Below the pieces are notes generated by a model, which was given only the letters and a program-made list of their open reading frames with translations, ran no database searches and was not told the origin of the DNA. A stretch of DNA of 64,000 bases, from contig NZ_JBHTCO010000045.1 in the NCBI RefSeq assembly GCF_042665295.1, positions 117,968-181,967 of the forward strand. The letters are read 5' to 3'. The stretch's first letter is position 1. Every line of letters begins with the position of its first letter. Of this stretch, positions 62,097-64,000 are shown one piece after another. The stretch comes from Scopulibacillus_A cellulosilyticus (GTDB taxonomy: Bacteria; Bacillota; Bacilli; Bacillales; Sporolactobacillaceae). Both the position numbers and the translations under genes were made by a program.

Positions 62097-62918
62097 ATGA
62101 ATTTAAACATTCAAAATGATTCTATGAAAAAACCATTGAAGGTAAAAATCATGAGAGTACTAAAACAACTCGTTCGTTTCGGTTGGGAGCAGGCCCTATC
62201 ATGTTTGTTCCCTGTCGTTATTTTTGCCTCTTTGGCTTTTACACAAATCATGCCGCTTCCCTTTCTTCCAAGGTATGATTGGCTGCTCATCATCTGCCTT
62301 CTGATGCAGTGGTGGATGGTGCGTTCCGGGCTTGAAACACGGGATGAATTAAAGGTTATCACATTGTTCCACCTTATTGGACTTGCTCTTGAATTTTTCA
62401 AGGTACATATGGGCTCTTGGTCTTATCCGGAGGAGGGATATTCCAAAATTTTCGGAGTGCCTTTGTATAGCGGATTCATGTACGCAAGTGTAGCAAGTTA
62501 TCTTTGCCAGGCGTGGAGAAGGTTGAAGGTTGAACTGATTAAGTGGCCGCCGCTTTTTGTAGTTGTACCTCTAGCAGCTGCGATTTATTTGAACTTCTTC
62601 ACCCATCATTATTGGATTGACATTCGTTGGTGGTTATCTGGACTTGTCATTATTGTCTTTTGGCAATCATGGGTCACATACGAGGTTGATGGAACTCGTT
62701 ACCGTATGCCCCTCGCACTTTCTTTTGTGCTCATAGGATTTTTTATATGGATAGCTGAAAATATCGCAACGTTCTTTGGAGCTTGGGAATATCCAAACCA
62801 AACCGGTGCATGGCGTCTCGTTTATCCAGGAAAAGTGAGTTCCTGGCTCTTATTAGTTATTGTCAGTTTTCTTATAGTAGCGACGTTAAAGCAAGTTAAG
62901 GGAAAAAAACTCAACTAG
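62097..62918 (+). CDS. DUF817 family membrane protein
   Basis: This is a 273-residue polytopic protein. LFHLIGLALEFFKVHMGSWS, FGVPLYSGFMYASVASYLCQ and ENIATFFGAWEYPNQTGAWR are the conserved DUF817 stretches. No reaction is known for the family. RBS AAGGGGAGG precedes the ATG. Confidence 0.85.
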   Translation: MNLNIQNDSMKKPLKVKIMRVLKQLVRFGWEQALSCLFPVVIFASLAFTQIMPLPFLPRYDWLLIICLLMQWWMVRSGLETRDELKVITLFHLIGLALEFFKVHMGSWSYPEEGYSKIFGVPLYSGFMYASVASYLCQAWRRLKVELIKWPPLFVVVPLAAAIYLNFFTHHYWIDIRWWLSGLVIIVFWQSWVTYEVDGTRYRMPLALSFVLIGFFIWIAENIATFFGAWEYPNQTGAWRLVYPGKVSSWLLLVIVSFLIVATLKQVKGKKLN

Positions 62919-63031
62919 GAATGATACTGTTTTTAGTAAACTTTAAGGGTGCCACAAGCAACGCTCGAATATGCAACGTTAACGAAATTCTATTAAAAGC
63001 CCCAACTTCTTTATGTGATAGAGATATAGAA

Positions 63032-63066
63032 AAGTTGTTGCTACAAATTAAGCAACAACTTTTTTG
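63032..63066. terminator. Bidirectional terminator
   Basis: AAGTTGTTGCT and AGCAACAACTT form the stem with T-runs on both sides. It can end the DUF817 transcript and the broken minus-strand gene beyond it. Confidence 0.7.
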
Positions 63067-63302
63067 TTATAGTCAGTTTACCGTCCTTTATGTGTTTAAC
63101 TTTTTGCTGTTTCAATTCTCTTTTGGATCGACTTGAACTTGTTCCATCGTTTTTTAGATCAAAATGAAATTCTTCGATCACAAAATTTGGTACCTTGTCT
63201 TCTTTGCCACAATCCATACATTTAAAAATGGTTGTCGTTATATCATTTGTCTAATTCTAGCGGATCCTTTTCTTCTAACCATTTAAGAAATTCCGTGCTC
63301 AT
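63041..63302 (-). pseudogene. Small zinc-ribbon-like protein gene, frameshifted
   Basis: From an ATG at 63302 the frame reads MSTEFLKWLEEKDPLELDK and stops. The neighbouring frame continues NDITTTIFKCMDCGKEDKVP then a basic tail to a TAG at 63041. The 262-bp span is one base off a whole number of codons. The composite of about 86 residues has one C-x2-C knuckle. Family not recognised. Confidence 0.45.
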
Positions 63303-63394
63303 ATCATCCCGCTAAATGATCCTTCAATATTTGTTTAATCACACCACTTTTTTGTTTCCTCATATCCTTACTCACCAATATGTCTACCGAACGG

Positions 63395-63403
63395 TTATCC
63401 ACA
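63395..63403 (+). promoter_or_regulatory. Isolated perfect DnaA box
   Basis: TTATCCACA is the exact consensus. Being alone, it may be chance; two more are at 10285 and 10324. Confidence 0.3.
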
Positions 63404-63423
63404 AATCGATATTCTAAACAATG

Positions 63424-63458
63424 AAAAAGGGCATCTGCTATTAGCAGATGCCCTTTTT
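63424..63458 (-). terminator. Terminator of the rRNA-tRNA operon
   Basis: AAAAAGGGCATCTGCT pairs with AGCAGATGCCCTTTTT. It lies about 90 bp after the last tRNA in the minus direction. Confidence 0.85.
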
Positions 63459-63550
63459 ATCGTGCTTTAAAGAATTCAAACCTCTTACCATCGGCTTAGA
63501 AAGCCGATGCTATCCTATTAGCTAAGACGCAAATCTTTCTTAAATAAAAA

Positions 63551-63622
63551 TGACCCGTACGGGATTCGAACCCGTGTTACCGCCGTGAAAGGGCGGTGTC
63601 TTAACCACTTGACCAACGGGCC
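63551..63622 (-). tRNA. tRNA-Glu (TTC)
   Basis: This 72-nt cloverleaf has acceptor arms GGCCCGT / ACGGGTC, a D arm with GGTCAAGTGGTTAAGACACC, the anticodon TTC in CCTTTCACGG and the T arm GGTTCGAATCC. CCA is not encoded. Confidence 0.95.
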
Positions 63623-63634
63623 ATAGCATAATAA

Positions 63635-63709
63635 TGGCTCCACAGGTAGGATTCGAACCTACGACCGATCGGTTAACAGCCGATTGCTCTACCACTGAGC
63701 TACTGTGGA
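63635..63709 (-). tRNA. tRNA-Asn (GTT)
   Basis: The acceptor arms are TCCACAG / CTGTGGA, the anticodon loop contains CTGTTAAC (anticodon GTT), and the T arm has GGTTCGAATCC. CCA is encoded at the 3' end. Confidence 0.95.
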
Positions 63710-63753
63710 ACAATATTAATAATTAATTCTGATATTTATCATTATAAAAAATG

Positions 63754-63871
63754 TGCCTGGCAGCGTCCTACTCTCACAGGGGGAAGCCCCCAATTACCAT
63801 CGGCGCTGAAGAGCTTAACGACCGTGTTCGGGATGGGAACGGGTGTGACCTCTTCGCCATTGCTACCAAGC
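63754..63871 (-). rRNA. rrf: 5S ribosomal RNA
   Basis: The minus strand has CTTGGTAGCAATGGCGAAGA at the 5' end and GAGAGTAGGACGCTGCCAGG near the 3' end, with the complementary GCCTGGCA-type terminal stem, as in Bacillales 5S. End positions are to within a few bases. Confidence 0.95.
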
Positions 63872-63935
63872 AGTTTTATTTAATTGAAGATTGAACCTTC
63901 AAAACCAGTAGCGAATATAAGACATGCTTTGTTTT

Positions 63936-64000
63936 GGTTAAGTCCTCGACCGATTAGTATCTGTCAGCTTCACGTGTCACCACGCTTCCACCTCAGACCT
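63936..64000 (-). rRNA. rrl: 23S ribosomal RNA, 3' end (partial)
   Basis: The minus strand reads GTGAAGCTGACAGATACTAA then TCGGTCGAGGACTTAACC, the conserved 3' end of 23S. The gene runs off the right edge. Confidence 0.95.

Overview
The window looks like chromosome of a low-to-moderate GC, Gram-positive, endospore-former-type Firmicute (order Bacillales; family not resolved). The grounds are strong GGAGG-type ribosome sites with frequent TTG/GTG starts, CcpA/XylR/LacI-style sugar regulation, a ywqJ-ywqK-ywqL (endonuclease V) order as in Bacillus subtilis, a BsrE/TxpA-like type I toxin, and a 23S-5S-tRNA-Asn-tRNA-Glu end of an rRNA operon on the minus strand at the right edge.

Region by region. 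(1) 0.3-10.1 kb: a trans-4-hydroxy-L-proline catabolic locus. Two proline-racemase-fold epimerases, a multi-subunit D-hydroxyproline dehydrogenase, a DHDPS-fold deaminase and a 2-oxoglutarate-semialdehyde-type aldehyde dehydrogenase flank a sigma-54 activator gene. Both flanking operons start at well-formed -24/-12 promoters. (2) 10.5-15.1 kb: an inositol-like sugar locus (frameshifted MFS permease, TIM-barrel epimerase, IolG-type dehydrogenase, LacI regulator) with two matching operators. (3) 15.6-17.4 kb: a RelE/ParE-type toxin-antitoxin pair and a flavin reductase. (4) 17.7-24.9 kb: a xylose regulon (xylB, xylA, xylR, aldose epimerase, sugar/H+ symporter) with two XylR operators and a cre site. 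(5) 25.2-30.4 kb: a PRD regulator, fructose-type PTS and a MalY-type lyase. (6) 30.4-46 kb: an accessory, decaying region. It holds a broken winged-helix gene with a 27-codon ORF, GNAT, a type I toxin with antisense RNA, MmcQ/YjbR, a VOC protein, a frameshifted APC permease plus a DmpA peptidase behind a sigma-54 promoter whose adjacent activator is reduced to its Fis domain, endonuclease V, a YwqK/YwqJ immunity-toxin remnant, a TnpB element joined to a truncated nucleoside hydrolase, a PLD-family protein, VanZ, an old yellow enzyme and an acetyl-CoA synthetase tail. (7) 46.3-50.2 kb: a cupredoxin-multicopper oxidase fusion, two unknown small proteins and a DUF218 lipoprotein; two copies of a 45+7 bp hairpin array sit after stop codons here. 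(8) 50.5-56.6 kb: MFS, Ldh2-type and SerA-type dehydrogenases, GntR, and a split UxaA-type lyase, best explained as 3-sulfolactate catabolism. (9) 57-63.3 kb: amino acid permease, small proteins, MFS exporter, DUF2975/XRE pair, DUF817 and a broken zinc-ribbon gene. (10) 63.4-64 kb: tRNAs, 5S and the 3' end of 23S.

The most notable non-gene signals are several unrelated repeat families, many lying directly downstream of stop codons: ~21-nt degenerate arrays, 52-bp-period hairpin arrays and GC-rich structured blocks. Others are a perfect 36-bp repeat and a tandem repeat carrying perfect DnaA boxes. All functional statements are from reading sequence alone; no database search was run.
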